From Dermanyssus gallinae (lineage: Eukaryota > Arthropoda > Arachnida > Mesostigmata > Dermanyssidae), in the NCBI GenBank assembly GCA_003439945.1, contig QVRM01001496.1:1-64000 (forward strand): DNA of 64,000 bases. Direction: 5' to 3'. Positions within the stretch are counted from its first letter, which is position 1. Each line of letters starts with the position of its first letter. Positions 1 through 10,832 of this stretch are shown piece by piece. The translations under genes were made by a program, and so were the position numbers. Below the pieces are notes generated by a model. The model worked only from the letters and a program-made list of their open reading frames with translations, was not told the origin of the DNA and made no database searches.

Positions 1-190
1 GTCATCCCGTCTGGACGCCTGCCGTCCTCCACGCAGAGGCCCGGAGGTTCGAGGATGCACGGACGATCGCATGATCTGAGGGCTCTGCTGAAGGTCTCAT
101 TGATAGCGGCATGTCGAGGGCGTCGGCCTGCGCTAATGATACACGATAGGCCGTGATGTCCCAGTTTTTCGACGGGGGAATGTAGCCTGC
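1..190 (-). pseudogene. RLE-type non-LTR retrotransposon, zinc knuckle/endonuclease fragment
   Basis: One minus-strand frame is open from about 190 to the window edge. It encodes a histidine-cysteine motif (GHHGLSC, residues 12-18), a stretch related to the LNE-x-x-SRALRS region of the copy at 4.3-5.7 kb, and then LEPPGL and RRPDGM. In the larger copies in this window the same order (CCHC, LEP-x-GL, RPDG, then WDATV) forms the C-terminal zinc knuckle and the PD-(D/E)XK-like nuclease of an RLE-bearing reverse transcriptase. The fragment continues beyond base 1, so its 3' end is not visible. The frame does not start with a usable Met and is a remnant. Confidence 0.6.
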
Positions 191-560
191 ATCCATGCCT
201 TATCCTAGAGCGTCGTTCTTCCGTCTGGGCCGATCGTCTCGGGGAATGCCGCCGTACCTAGCAGGTCCAGCTCGCCCTTTAAGCTCATTAGGATACCCGG
301 GAACTTACGACATAAAACAACAAATTTGGTGTACATGGCATTCACATTTGGACAGTCCACATAAAATCTAGTCCAGTTAACACCACCTAAATGACTCATT
401 GAAAGCAGCATTCATTCCTTTTAGAGTCAAATTACAAATATAAATGTCATATGCCGGCGTACACCATACGGCATTAATATCATTAAGACGTAAATAAGAT
501 ATCAAAAACGTATGGCATGATGATTAGATTTTATGAAAGGGCGACAATGACCTCGATTTC
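191..560. other. no gene recognised
   Basis: Unique-looking sequence without a supported coding region. It may include eroded upstream parts of the retroelement fragment at 1-190, but I cannot align it to the other copies. Confidence 0.5.
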
Positions 561-666
561 AATATATATATATTAATATATATATATATATATATGATAT
601 ATATATATATGTTATATATTATATATATGTATAGATATAGATATATATATATATATAAATAATATA

Positions 667-709
<43 letters not shown>

Positions 710-714
710 TATAT

Positions 715-765
<51 letters not shown>

Positions 766-775
766 ATATATACAT
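561..775. repeat. (TA)n-rich low-complexity array
   Basis: Some 215 bp of almost pure alternating T and A with occasional G interruptions (for example TATATGTTATATATT). Long open frames here encode only Ile-Tyr runs and are artefacts. Confidence 0.95.
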
Positions 776-1080
776 AAACAAATGCATATAATTTCTGTTG
801 CATCAATTTCCATAAACTCTTACGCGTTTGCCGAGCGTGTCTTCTTTGCCTGCGCCCTAAAGCGCATTGCTTTTCCCATTGGGAACCGCGAGACGAATAA
901 GCCTGGTAGCCATGTCGTGTTCCAGTGTAGTGCGGGCTTGAATTGCAGACCTCACTCTGAAAATGTTCTCGCCGTCGAAACCGTTGCAAAGATTTTGACA
1001 TTTTGCTGTAAGCACGTTCGTTGTTTCAGAAAAATTACTTTCGGTTCGCCCCGTGATCTATGTATGTATATATATATATA

Positions 1081-1273
1081 AAGTGCGTTGCAGAAAATTA
1101 GCAACTAATGTTTTTGTGTGATAATTTCGGTTTGATTTGAAATTTTAAGGGCTTGATGATGTACACGACGAAACACGAGTATGGTGTTAATTTCGTTGCA
1201 ATCACACAATCGCTTCATACAAAAAATAAACAAGTGTGAAAAAACAGTGTTGCAAAATATTAGCAACAATAAC
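1081..1273 (+). repeat. left terminal inverted repeat with two internal sites (IR/DR)
   Basis: Matches the reverse complement of 3991-4194 over almost its full length, with scattered substitutions and one short indel. Within it the motif GTTGCAGAAAATTAGCAAC (1087-1105) recurs as GTTGCAAAATATTAGCAAC (1249-1267), about 160 bp further in, and the other arm has the same pair. A pair of similar sites inside each long TIR is the IR/DR arrangement known for transposase binding in Sleeping Beauty-like transposons. Each site is itself dyad symmetric (GTTGC...GCAAC). Confidence 0.85.
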
Positions 1274-1464
1274 GCCTTACGGCGTATTCGATTCTTAGCA
1301 GGGCTGTATGACTTATTTGATACTACATATTCTATTTTAGAAACGGGTTTTTTGTCCTTTCTTCTGAATCAAATCGTAAACTCGGTCTTTCATGGAGTTA
1401 ATAAGCTGTTGTAAGTGCGAAAGTGATCTATGCTTGCTGGACAGCTTCTTTGAGGTCCGACAAA

Positions 1465-1980
1465 TTATCTCCTTTTAACTCCTTGTTCTTGGAAAATGGC
1501 TATAGTGCTAGCCGAGGTATGAAACGTGGCGTTGACTTGTTGAAAAACTGCGTCAGGTCCCCCAGTTCTTCTGAAATGGGCTTCTAACTGGGAACCGACG
1601 ATACGGTGGTACTTGTCGGAATTGTTTAGGCCCACAATCGATACTAGATCAGGCTTCCCATTATATCCAAACGCGCCCCAATATTTCACAGAGCCACCAC
1701 CGTCAGAACTTAACGCTCGGTACACTGTGGAAGGGTGCACTGGCACTCCCAAAATAGTCTTGATCCTGGAAGAAGACATGTGGTCATGAGTAGCCAACTG
1801 TATGATCCTACGCCGATCTCGAATAGTCAAAACTGGCTTACGCTCACTGTTAGATCTCTGCACCTTTGGTTCACTCCAGGGTGTAAGAACCTGCTGATGG
1901 TGCTCTTATGCCGTCTTAATCTGGTTGCTATAGCAGTTACTGTATGACCGAGCTTAGCATATGCCTTAATTCTTGTCTTT
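1465..1980 (-). pseudogene. Tc1/Tc3-like transposase, main fragment
   Basis: Read leftward from 1980, the protein first shows a helix-turn-helix (KAYAKLGHTVTAIATRLRR), then after a frameshift near 1865 a second HTH (LTIRDRRRIIQL...STVYRALSS). It then jumps directly to the central DDE-domain strand GGGSVKYWGAFGYNGKPDLV. Roughly 80 residues that should hold the first catalytic Asp are missing. The segment ends with FQQVNATFHTS, where family members have QDNA, so the second catalytic Asp is Val here. With a frameshift, a deletion and lost catalytic residues it cannot be active. The N-terminal residues lie at 3789-3820, across the retroelement insertion. Confidence 0.85.
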
Positions 1981-3774
1981 AATTAATTAAGCACTTTGCT
2001 AGTGTGCTGCAGGGAGCCGATACTACCCCAAAGGAAATAACATTATTCAACGGGGGTTGGGACAAGGAAACATAACTTGCACGGGAATGGGTAATTCGAC
2101 CAGTCACAATCGAAGACGTTGTCAGGGCAATTAAAAGGGCGCCTAGAGGCAAAGCTGCCGGGAACGATATGATACGAAACGAGCATTTAAAGCAAACGCT
2201 GGCACTCGCACCATGCTGGAAAGCTTTATTTAACGAGTGCCTAAAATACGGAGAAGTGCCAAAAGCGTGGAAGGAGGATACCTTGATTGTCATACCAAAA
2301 GGAAAAGGCATAGAAACTGAGCCGATATCTTGGAGGGGCATAACACTTAAGAGTTGCCCTATAAAATTTTCTCGGGAATAATATCAGATAGACTAGAGCA
2401 TTACCTCGAAACCAGAAACACAATACCAGAAGAACAACATGGGTTCAGAAGGTCGAAGTCAACCCATACGGCCCTGCGCCAGTTGCTAGCAGAAATTTGG
2501 GAAACTCTATCAGAACCTAGAAGACCGTTATACGCAATATTTATAGACCTTAAAGCTGCCTTTGACTTAGCGCCACGAAGTAGGATTATAGAAAAGTTAG
2601 CCTTGGAGGGAGTTCCGTATCGCTTACTAAAACTTTTAAGTACCATTCTTGGGGAGACTACAGTATACATCGACAACGGTATAGGGATTGTGGGAAAAGT
2701 AAAGCAAACTACAGGCGTGGCCCAAGGAGACGGACTTAGCCCGTTGCTTTTTTCGGTACTATTGGGAGGGCTTCCTAACCGGGTGAGGCAGGGGTGGGCT
2801 CGAGAGTGGGCAAATACATTAATGTATGCAGATGACATTGCGATCTATGGCAAGAGTTTATTTAGGGTTAAGCAGGGACTGGAACGGCTAATCGATTATA
2901 TGGACGAGATGGGACTTTAGTATTAACTGGCAAAAGACAGTAGCGGTAATATTTCGAAGAGGAGGTCGACTGGCGAAAGACGATGTTTTTCGAGCCAGGG
3001 GTAATACTGTAAATTTTGTACATAAATTTACCTATTTAAGGGTCACTATAACATCAAATGGTAGCAGCTTTCGAAAACATGTTGAAAGCAGAGTAGGAAA
3101 AGCCATTCGAGCGGCAGCAGCAATTAAAAACCCGCAAATGTTGTCAATACATACCGCGTCCGCCCTTTTCAAGATTAAAATAGAACCAATAGCAACATTT
3201 GGTGTATCACTTATATGGGAGAAATTAGGAGAGGCAGATCTACAGTTACTAGATAGAGTTCGATTTTTCTTCATGAAGCGGGTTTTGGGGTTAGCAAACT
3301 CTTGCAGGAATAGATTAGTTCATATATTAGAAGGGGGGATTCTAATGACACAGGAATTACAAGTAAAACGGGGTTTACCTAAGACGACGGCCTTCGTGGC
3401 CTACACTATGAAGTGGGGGGGAAAATTAAAGGATATAGACATATGAATATACACGACGATAGCGATGAGGAGTACAACCTAGCAAGCAGTCGGATGTAAG
3501 AATAGGCATCTAACTACGGCATTTGCAGCCCACGGGTTTCATCACATGTTATGCAGCACCTAAGAATTCCACAATCTTCAGGAGTGTTGTAGGTGCGCGA
3601 GATGCTTGGGCCATTGTCATAGATACCAAGCCGCAGCATGTCCAGCAGTGCAATCAATAGCTGAACTCGCAAGATGAGGGAAGATCCGGTGACGCAGAAA
3701 AACCACTGATTGAGACTGATGTACTTATTTAAAAGTTACCCAACCTGGGTGTTAATAAACCATAATAATAATAA
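1981..3774 (+). mobile_element. 5'-truncated CR1-type non-LTR retrotransposon (family C)
   Basis: Flanked by a perfect 14-bp target-site duplication TAATTCTTGTCTTT (1967-1980 and 3775-3788) and ending in a short (ATA)n tail (about 3757-3774) rather than poly(A). It carries the reverse transcriptase and C-terminal region only, so it is 5' truncated. It inserted into the Tc-like transposase at 1081-4194. Its protein is close to the RT of the full-length element at 13659-18520. Confidence 0.88.
2100..3668 (+). pseudogene. CR1-type reverse transcriptase, frameshifted
   Basis: Consecutive frames encode the RT thumb-to-palm order. KAAGNDMIRNEHLK is followed, after a frameshift near 2350, by EQHGFRRSKST, then FIDLKAAFDLAPRS (motif A), GVAQGDGLSPLLFSVLL (motif B) and LMYADDIAIYG (motif C, YADD intact). 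A second frameshift near 2918 precedes the connection domain and FFMKRVLGL. The end, after stops, is a Cys-rich tail with CCRCARCLGHCHRYQAAAC (about 3580-3640). The 188-residue piece at 2354-2920 holds motifs A to C. Stops and at least two frameshifts make it a pseudogene. Confidence 0.88.
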
Positions 3775-3788
3775 TAATTCTTGTCTTT

Positions 3789-3820
3789 TCGTTGTCCGAG
3801 AGATCCTTTGTACGACCCAT
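3789..3820 (-). pseudogene. N-terminal end of the same transposase
   Basis: Minus-strand ATG at 3820 followed by MGRTKDLSDNEKTRI, which runs into the 14-bp duplicated sequence shared by 3775-3788 and 1967-1980. Joining across that duplication restores the reading frame into the first HTH. This shows that the retroelement at 1981-3774 inserted into codons near residue 15 of the transposase. Confidence 0.8.
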
Positions 3821-3990
3821 GGTTTAAACATACGCGTCGCTGTTAGTTCGGCACAACGACTGAGCTGTAGAATATTTTGCAGCTATAGAATGATTGATTT
3901 AGCTAGACAATATTCCTGACGTTTCACCGGGATCGAATATCAGCTGTAGCATCGACTATCCTTTACAAACAAGAGCTGTGTTGTTAGCAT

Positions 3991-4194
3991 GTTATTGTTG
4001 CTAATATTTTGCAACACTGTTTTTCCACACTTTTTTATATTTTTCTATGAATTGATTGTGAGATTGAGACGAAATTAACAACATACTCGTGTTTCGTCAT
4101 ATTCATCATGCCCTTAAAATTTCAAAACGTTCAAATAAATCAAGCCGAAATTATCACCAAAAAACATGAGTTGCTAATTTTTTGCAACGCACTT
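3991..4194 (-). repeat. right terminal inverted repeat of the Tc-like transposon
   Basis: Inverted partner of 1081-1273, ending in GCAACGCACTT immediately before a TA. It holds the same two GTTGC...GCAAC sites near its outer and inner ends. It has accumulated a few differences from the left arm, including a short insertion near its middle. Confidence 0.85.
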
Positions 4195-4215
4195 TATATA
4201 TATACATTACATTGG

Positions 4216-4220
<5 letters not shown>

Positions 4221-4257
<37 letters not shown>
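4221..4257. repeat. (TA)n microsatellite
   Basis: About 18 TA units lying beside the 3' end of the minus-strand RLE-type element that follows. Confidence 0.95.
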
Positions 4258-4260
<3 letters not shown>

Positions 4261-4261
4261 T

Positions 4262-5757
4262 TCGATGTAATCAATCAGTCACGGTCGGATCATGACATTT
4301 GGGTTTCTGCGAACGTGTGCACTATTACGGAGGGTCCAGTGTAGGGACCAGCCATTTCTGGAGGGTTCCTCGAACCGAGGCCACATTGACCCGTTGCATA
4401 TCCAGCGGCAGACGCTGTCTGAGCAAATCACCCGGTCGCTTATCTCCGCTGGCTAGAATTAGCCGCTTCCCGACTTTCTGTAGCAAACTGCGAGTAGATG
4501 GAACCGGTCCGCCAAGGGTCTCGAAGGCAAGTGGGTGAAACTCGTACGGGTAACCGATGTTCTGGTATTTTCTAACCTTGTCTGCCTCGACGAGAGCCGA
4601 TGCACGACCAGCCCGAGTCGCGCCAGCACTGACCATTGAAGGGGCTAACGAGTCAGTAACTGTCGCGTCCCACACTAGCATGCATCTGCGCTCGAACAGG
4701 AGTTAAGGTTAGACCGTCAGGTCTCTTCCCGCCCTCTCTGCCTAGTCCGACGGGCTCCAGGACGCACGGTAGACTACTGGATCGTAGAGCTCTGCTAAAA
4801 GTTTCGTTTAAGGCTAGGGGTCTTGCTCGCCTACCTGCGCTGACAATACAAGACAGCCCGTGGCGCCCATCTGGCTGGACGACGTTTCCGCAGACGCAGG
4901 CTTGAGTGTACACAAAGTTTGTCCCTAAACGAAGTCCGACCGCAATCCTCACCGACTCGCCATCTAACAGGGTCCCGATCTGAGCACAGGGTAAGTCATA
5001 GAGCCATGCGCCCGCCCCCTTGGAGGAGACGGCGCGCCGCCTGGCCTTATCAACGTCCGTGGCGCATTCCGCAATGAGGTTTTCGACTCTTTGCTAGACT
5101 TGCTGACCATTCTCTCTGGTGTCCAGCCTCGGCGGGCTCGTGGCCGCACAGGGCAACTGCTCTGCAGTGGCTTGTATCCAATCGAGCTTCTAAGTTCGTG
5201 AGAGCAACAGAATCAAGCAGGGTTCTCCCCTGTTGCATATACCTATGGAGGGAAGCTGCCACAGCTGTCTCCGATAAGACAGTCGCATTAGGTACCCCTA
5301 GGCCGCCACAAAGAACGGGGAGTAGAGCTTGTTGGCGCGCACGATCGGATAGGCTGAGGTTTAGCAACGCCTCTAATGTAGACATCACGCAATCGTTGAG
5401 TCGTTCAAGGATTCCTGAAGCTTGCAAACAGTCTGCCCCTCGAAACAAGTAGTTGAGACGAAGGGCCGAAAATGATACTCTTAGAAGATAAAGGCCTCGG
5501 TGAGAACCTAACTAAGTGAATGCGTGACAATGCATTTTCTAGCTTGACCAGCCATCTCTCGAGGACATCCGGAACTCCTTGCGGGAATAGGGAGACGCCT
5601 AGCAACCCTAACTCCGTGCCGACAAAATTGCACCCTGGGAGAGCCTCTAGCACTTAGGAGACAAGAGCACCTCCTACAGCGTGGACCTCACATTTTGCAG
5701 GGTTTAGGGCCAGGCCACTCCGCTCAACAAACTCAATGACTCGGTGCAAACCAAAAC
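4262..5757 (-). pseudogene. RLE-type non-LTR retrotransposon, 3' third of ORF2 (divergent copy)
   Basis: Minus-strand frames run in order: ERSGLALNPAKCEVHAV (about 5720-5670), LEALPGCNFVGTELGLLGV, a region ending in LPVLCGGLGVPNATVLSETA, then VGLRLGTNFVYTQACVCGNV with the CCHC knuckle (C-x-C-x8-H-x4-C, near 4880-4830). Next come LEPVGL and KRPDGLTL (nuclease PD motif) and, after a frameshift, LVWDATVTDSLAPS (nuclease Asp). The tail LRQRLPLDMQRVNVASV aligns with the C-terminal end of the copies at 35-38, 47-49 and 53-57 kb, but the protein is clearly divergent. Several frameshifts are present. The 3' end lies next to (TA)n at 4221-4257. Confidence 0.8.
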
Positions 5758-6227
5758 ATATGTACCACAGTAAAGCGTGTATTTATTTCAAACAGAACCT
5801 ATAATGTGGTGAATTCAGCCAAGGCGTGTGGCCATATGCAGGCTGCGCCTCCTGTGAGGTAAAACAGCGGCTAACAGCGGAGATGGAGCTAGACAACAAG
5901 AGCGCTAAGACATAGTGCGATACGGCTTGAGTCATGCAGAATTGCTGGAAAAGCATTACTACCGCTGTGCTGCAGAGGCTAAAGAAAATCAAGGAGAACA
6001 TTTTCAATTGAGGAGAAGGAGAAGAGCCGAGTCCTGACACACTAAGAACTGTTATAATGCTCGAGGAAATCAAACAAAAAGTAAACAATAACACGAAAAA
6101 ACGACACAGTGGCCGTGGTAGCAATGAAATAATTGATGACCTGATAGAGATCCTGGCCGTTGTTGAGAAAACATTGTCAAAGAAGGCAGCTAATAAGTGT
6201 TTAAGAGTAGCGTACAGAGTGTTCTAA
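5758..6227. other. no gene recognised
   Basis: No supported coding region or repeat in about 470 bp between the RLE-type remnant and the R1 remnant. Confidence 0.5.
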
Positions 6228-6964
6228 AAACAAAGTGTAGAGACCTTGGTCGACGACGAAGATCTAGCTTTTGTTGTAACTGTCATCCGAAGGAAGCCCT
6301 GCGGAAGGCAGCCGATGTAGCGCTAGATAATGGTCTAACCTGGATGGAGGCACACGATCTCAGAATTTACTCTGGAGAAAGCTGAATAACTCCACTTCAC
6401 TAGCAGGAAGAAGAAAATAGGAACCTTTGTCACCGCGGCTGGCCACCCGGTTGAAATTAAGCATGGCGCTGCAAACCTCAGAATGTTCCTGGATAGAACC
6501 TCACAGGATCAGCTCACCTACGCTATGTAGAAAAAACAATTCAGCAGGTATTTGGAAATGTCGGTAGATCAACGTCCAGAAAGGGAAGAGCGTCGGAAGC
6601 TAAATAAAAGCTCTTGGGAACAGAGGCAAATTCTATTGCAATATACACATCCCGGTCTGGGCCAATGTGGCGCTCCGGACAGCCAAAAACCGGCACACAC
6701 TTTGCTCGATCCAGAGGGCAATGGCCATACAAGTGAGTCGGGCATATTGCACCACCTCGACGGAGACCGTCCTACTTCTTACCAGAATGCTTCCCTTGCA
6801 TCTGTTGGCGAGCTAAAAGAGAACACAGCATCCATATGAGCTACCTGACCATGCACGTCTAGATATACAACCATGGACGATTGACCAGGGAACTTATACT
6901 AGATGTTAGGGATTGGCAGGGCTGGATCCGCAGGAAGCTCTCGTACTACGCCACCTAGTGGCTT
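6228..6964 (+). pseudogene. R1-type reverse transcriptase fragment
   Basis: Broken frames resemble the R1-type protein at 43.4-44.9 kb. LVDDEDLAFVVT stands where that copy has YADDLALVIT, so the YADD box is lost. It is followed by AADVALDNGLTWMEAHDLRI (compare EALEQVAEWMEDHSLRL). A frame shared with KKKIGTFV-TAAGHPVEIKH continues to LSYYAT near 6950. Several frameshifts and stops interrupt it. The EN domain and the 3' end are not recognisable. Confidence 0.6.
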
Positions 6965-7450
6965 ACTGGTCATAGGTAGTTTCAGTCGACGCACCGCCTC
7001 GAATTGGATATATTAATTGATTTATTATTTGTTTGACATGTATACCAAAATAAACATGTCACCCTTTTCATATCAGGGGCGATCAGAGTGTCAGCATATA
7101 TAAGACCAAGGCATTTTTATCATTAGTGTATCCTCCTCTAATATTTACTAAGTAATTGCCTTTCGTTGGGACAACCTATTCTTTGTAATATTCACCTGGT
7201 CTTTTCTAACATTCGGTCCTAAAGCTAGGGCTCAGCTTTGATTTCCCTTCCTCAAAACTGTGCACTCCTTTACAATCTGTTTAATTGGCTCTTTCCTTAA
7301 TCTATAATTCTAACATTCTGTACATTTTCCTCCATATATCTAGCTCGCTATTTCCTTGTATTTAACATCCCTGCCCTTGCATCTGCAAACAGCTAACTCC
7401 CTCCTTAAATTTCATATATCCATACCCCTCCCATTTTCCGCTTTTCCTTT

Positions 7451-7493
<43 letters not shown>

Positions 7494-8794
7494 AACGTAG
7501 CCAATTTCCATTTATCCGCGTCTTTTGACCTCTCATTTTAGCTTTCATTCCAATACCTTCGCTCTTCTCCATTGCTGACTATTGTATCCAATCTCCTTAA
7601 GTTGAGAATTCTACTCTGCGATCCTACGTCCTTTTGATCTTTAGCGCCATATTTTATTTGTGACAATTTTAATCCTAATACTAAACTTTGCACTGTCTTT
7701 TGTATACATTTTTGACGTTGCTTTTTTCCGCAAGAAACTCAATTAAAATGGCAACTCAATGCATATATTAATACTTTTTTTTGCACTCTCTCTAACTTTC
7801 TTCCAAACCCTGCAATGTGGGCCGGAGTGGCATTTGTAAATGTCAATCCTCGTACACACATGACTTTTTATATATGTATCCATTGCTACTATATAGCTAT
7901 TAAACCCCCGAAGACCTTTACACCTTACTACATGTCTTCCTCTTTCAGTCTTTTTATTCCGTATATATTGTTTTCTCTAAATAATCAAACCATGAAGTCA
8001 TTGCAACTCTACGATACTTGTAATGACTTAGATTGTTTAATTCGCAGAAATTCTAAGTGGACACAGCCAGTTTGTGTTCTGTATACGTGCAGAATCAGTA
8101 AATCATCAACAGAGACTTGTGTGCCCTGCACTTCCGGAGAGCCGAATGACGTGGATCACTCAATGGCCAACGATTTGGCGCTGAGCCATTTCCGCATCGG
8201 CTGCGGTGGTTTTTAGTGGCTATAACACTCGGATAGGATAGATTGGAGTCCAGTATAGTTAATGCATTTTAACCCCCATAAAAAGATAGTTCAATTCCCT
8301 CCTCTGTAATACTAGCTTCCATTTCCCTCCTAACCTCAATTAATACAAAAATTGCATTTTTTTTTCATTAAATACCATACCCAGTTTCTTCGCTGCTTCT
8401 CGATTTGCCTTCACAATTTCCCGAACGTCACTAGTGCTCGGCTAACACTACCATATCGTCAGCAAGCAGCAGCAGCAGTGTAGTCTTATTTATATATCTT
8501 GATATATCTTGCTATAGAAATCTAGCCCCCTGCTGTTATTCTCTTGCGCTATTTTTCCTATATAACCAAATCACCACTAATTGTCTGTCCCCCTTAACGA
8601 CTACAATTTATTTGGATACCGCGCTGTCCGAAACATTCATTCGTAGCGGGTCGTATTGGTTACGCATCACAAACACCGAAAACGGCCAATGCTGGCGGCT
8701 ACAAGACTGACTAGAAGACGCAGCTGCTGAGAAGGCACAGTTGGAGTTGGACACCGAATGGGTACGCATTGACTAACTGCCAGCAATGATCGGC
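6965..8794. other. long AT-rich stretch without a recognised gene
   Basis: Contains a (TA)n array at about 7457-7490, T-rich tracts and a short CAG run near 8467. Open frames are short and low in complexity. I see no element ends here. Confidence 0.5.
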
Positions 8795-9006
8795 TAGCTG
8801 GCGTCATATTTAAAAAAAAATCCCTTCGGGGCTGACTGTCAGCCAAGATTTAACGTCCATGGGACTGCTTTTCGCATTGCTTCATAGACGGACTACCCCC
8901 ATAGATACAAATCAGTGCAACAGTGGGGCTCGAACCCGCGCACCTGCTATGTGCCGCCTCCGGTCGCGAGGCGCAGACGCATGCACCTACCACGCCACCT
9001 CGACAA
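8795..9006 (-). repeat. tRNA-derived SINE-like sequence
   Basis: On the minus strand from about 9006 there is a box-A-like TGGCGTGGTAGGTGC and, some 50 bases downstream, a box-B match GGGTTCGAGCCCC (consensus GGTTCGANNCC). A body of about 100 bases follows and ends near a run of T (8811-8821 on the complementary strand), suitable as a pol III terminator. The spacing fits a tRNA-type internal promoter, but a clean cloverleaf is not evident, so a SINE head or tRNA pseudogene is more likely than a functional tRNA. Confidence 0.45.
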
Positions 9007-10117
9007 TTGTTTCATGCCGCAGCGTCTGCCAGAGCTGGGCCAGTCTGTTACCTAAGCGATCAGTTTTCAGCATAGCGCGCGTTATTCTGCCAGCCAGCCA
9101 GATCAGTTTCAGTTTAGCTTCTTTGATCTCTTCGATCAGCAAACACAGCGGCGGAACCGCACCTTATTCAACCAAGCAACCATAGGATTTGCCATAGAAA
9201 CGACAGCAGCAAGCACGGTCTTGACTCTCGACTACCGAATTCCCTGTTTGTATATATATATATATGCTGAAGATGTGGAGAAGGTGCTCGTTCGTATAGG
9301 GTGGTTGGAGGCGAGGTTGCCGAAGATCTCAGCCGACCAGGCCAAAGCGGCTGCTGAGACGCGTGTGCCGGCGTTGGATTCTCGATATGATAATGTATTC
9401 CACCCTTGGCACCCAATATCAGCTCACTAAAAGGCTACTACTTACAGTTCAACGGTGTAGCTTTTCGTGTGGACGGCTACGAAAGCAGTCCTCACAAAGC
9501 AAGCCTCCTTGCTTATTGCTGCTGTCGCTGCTTCGCTTCGCACCGCCGGCCCACTGTTGCCCCACCGGCAGCTTGTCAGCCATTGTCCGGCCGGCTACAG
9601 TTCTTAAGAACAGCCCGCGAACTTGGACGGGGGAATCGACTGATTGCCGTGGACTGCTTCGGCCTCGCTAACGTCCTCTCTTTTGTTACACTTTCTAATG
9701 CTGAAGGCGCTTTTAGAAAAACGTGCATTTGAACCACGAAACACGACGCTACATACACGTGGCCAGCTGTTTATGAATTTCTGCTCAAACAAATGTCTAG
9801 TGTATTACCCACCTACGCTTGTATTTGGTTGTTTAGCCTTCTCTCCACAATGCCGCACATTCATTACCACCTCCGAAGGCTCTTTGAGGGGATCGACAAC
9901 TTGGATGCGGATACTCCACGCGAATAACGTAGGCGACGCAGAACCTCTGCCAACAAGAAACGATCTCATACATCCTTACGTTCGCAGAACTAGTGTACTG
10001 CCGTTGCGTTCAAGCAATTCGACTGCTGTGCTGACCTCAGCTGCTGTGTCAACATTTACACACAACGCAAACTTTGTCTATCTGGGTTTTGTGACAACAT
10101 AAATGTTTCAGGCTTGT
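9007..10117. other. no gene recognised
   Basis: Includes a short (TA)n at about 9249-9262. I looked here for an integrase domain or 3' LTR of the adjacent Gypsy element and found neither. Confidence 0.45.
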
Positions 10118-10141
10118 ATATATATATATATATATATATAT

Positions 10142-10832
10142 ACTACTCCGCATCGATGCTCGCCCCGTCCCGTTTGCTCCCAACAACGTAACTAGCGCTA
10201 AGAAATCTGTCCGGAGTCGAAATCGTCGTCTAAATAAATATACATGCCACCGTTCTATTGCAAAAAGACATGCCAGTGCTTCTTTCTCCCCTGTCGAATA
10301 CTTTTGCTGCGTTTCCGTTAATGCACAAGAAGCATAAGCTACCGGCCGTTCGCCTTCTGGACCTTTTTGCGATAACACTTTCCCAAGCCAATATTGCTCG
10401 CATCGGTTTCCATGATTACGTCGTACTCCATGTCAAATATTGCTAGTGGTTTTGCTTGTATAATAATTCGTTTCATCTCTTCGAAGGCTTCCCGCTGCTC
10501 ATGTCCCCATACAAATTTCGACTCTTTTTTCAACAATCGTCTCAACGGCCCCATCACTTCGGAAAATCGCGGAGCGCATCTTATATAAAAACTCGCTGCC
10601 CCCAACACTTATCTTACTTGTACTGCATTCTTGGTTTCGCTAATTTACAGATTGTCTTGATATTAACCATAAATGGTGTAACCCAATCCCGACTTGTGCT
10701 GAACCCTACAAAGTCCATTTATTCCACTCCAATAACGCACTTTGAATTTAGTGTCATTCCCGACTCCAATATATTGCGTAATACCTCCTTAAGTCTACTA
10801 TCATCTTGTTCTATAAATTCTTCATAAACTAG
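10142..10832 (-). pseudogene. Gypsy RT (end) and RNase H
   Basis: Reading leftward from 10832, the RT thumb resumes with VYEEFIEQDDSRLKEVLRNI. It is followed by RFSEVMGPLRRLLKK, then VIMETDASNIGLG with the first RNase H Asp, YSTGEKEALACLFAIERW with the Glu, and RLRTD with the next Asp. All three RNase H acids are therefore present. A frameshift separates the DASN and YSTGEKEAL parts. Coding sequence ends at the (TA)n array at about 10141, where integrase would normally begin. Confidence 0.85.

Larger units (their letters stand above)
1081..4194 (-). mobile_element. Tc1/Tc3-like DNA transposon, split by a retroelement
   Basis: The element is bounded by inverted repeats of about 200 bp (1081-1273 and 3991-4194). 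Both outer ends read AAGTGCGTTGCA inward and lie next to TA dinucleotides in (TA)n sequence, which is the TA target of the Tc1/mariner superfamily. A broken transposase lies on the minus strand. Without the retroelement at 1981-3774 and one copy of its 14-bp duplication, the transposon is about 1.3 kb, the usual length for a Tc1-like element. The transposase is frameshifted and internally deleted, so the copy is non-autonomous. Confidence 0.9.

Noticed and set aside
524..787. Long minus-strand open frames of alternating Ile and Tyr
   Set aside because: They are translations of (TA)n repeats; the same happens at several other arrays.
8922..9006. Functional tRNA gene
   Set aside because: Box A and box B are present but the cloverleaf, especially the anticodon arm, is not convincing; a SINE head is more likely.
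9168..10102. Possible integrase or 3' LTR of the Gypsy element
   Set aside because: No HHCC, DDE or GPY-like motif and no match to the LTR at 34476-34730 could be found.
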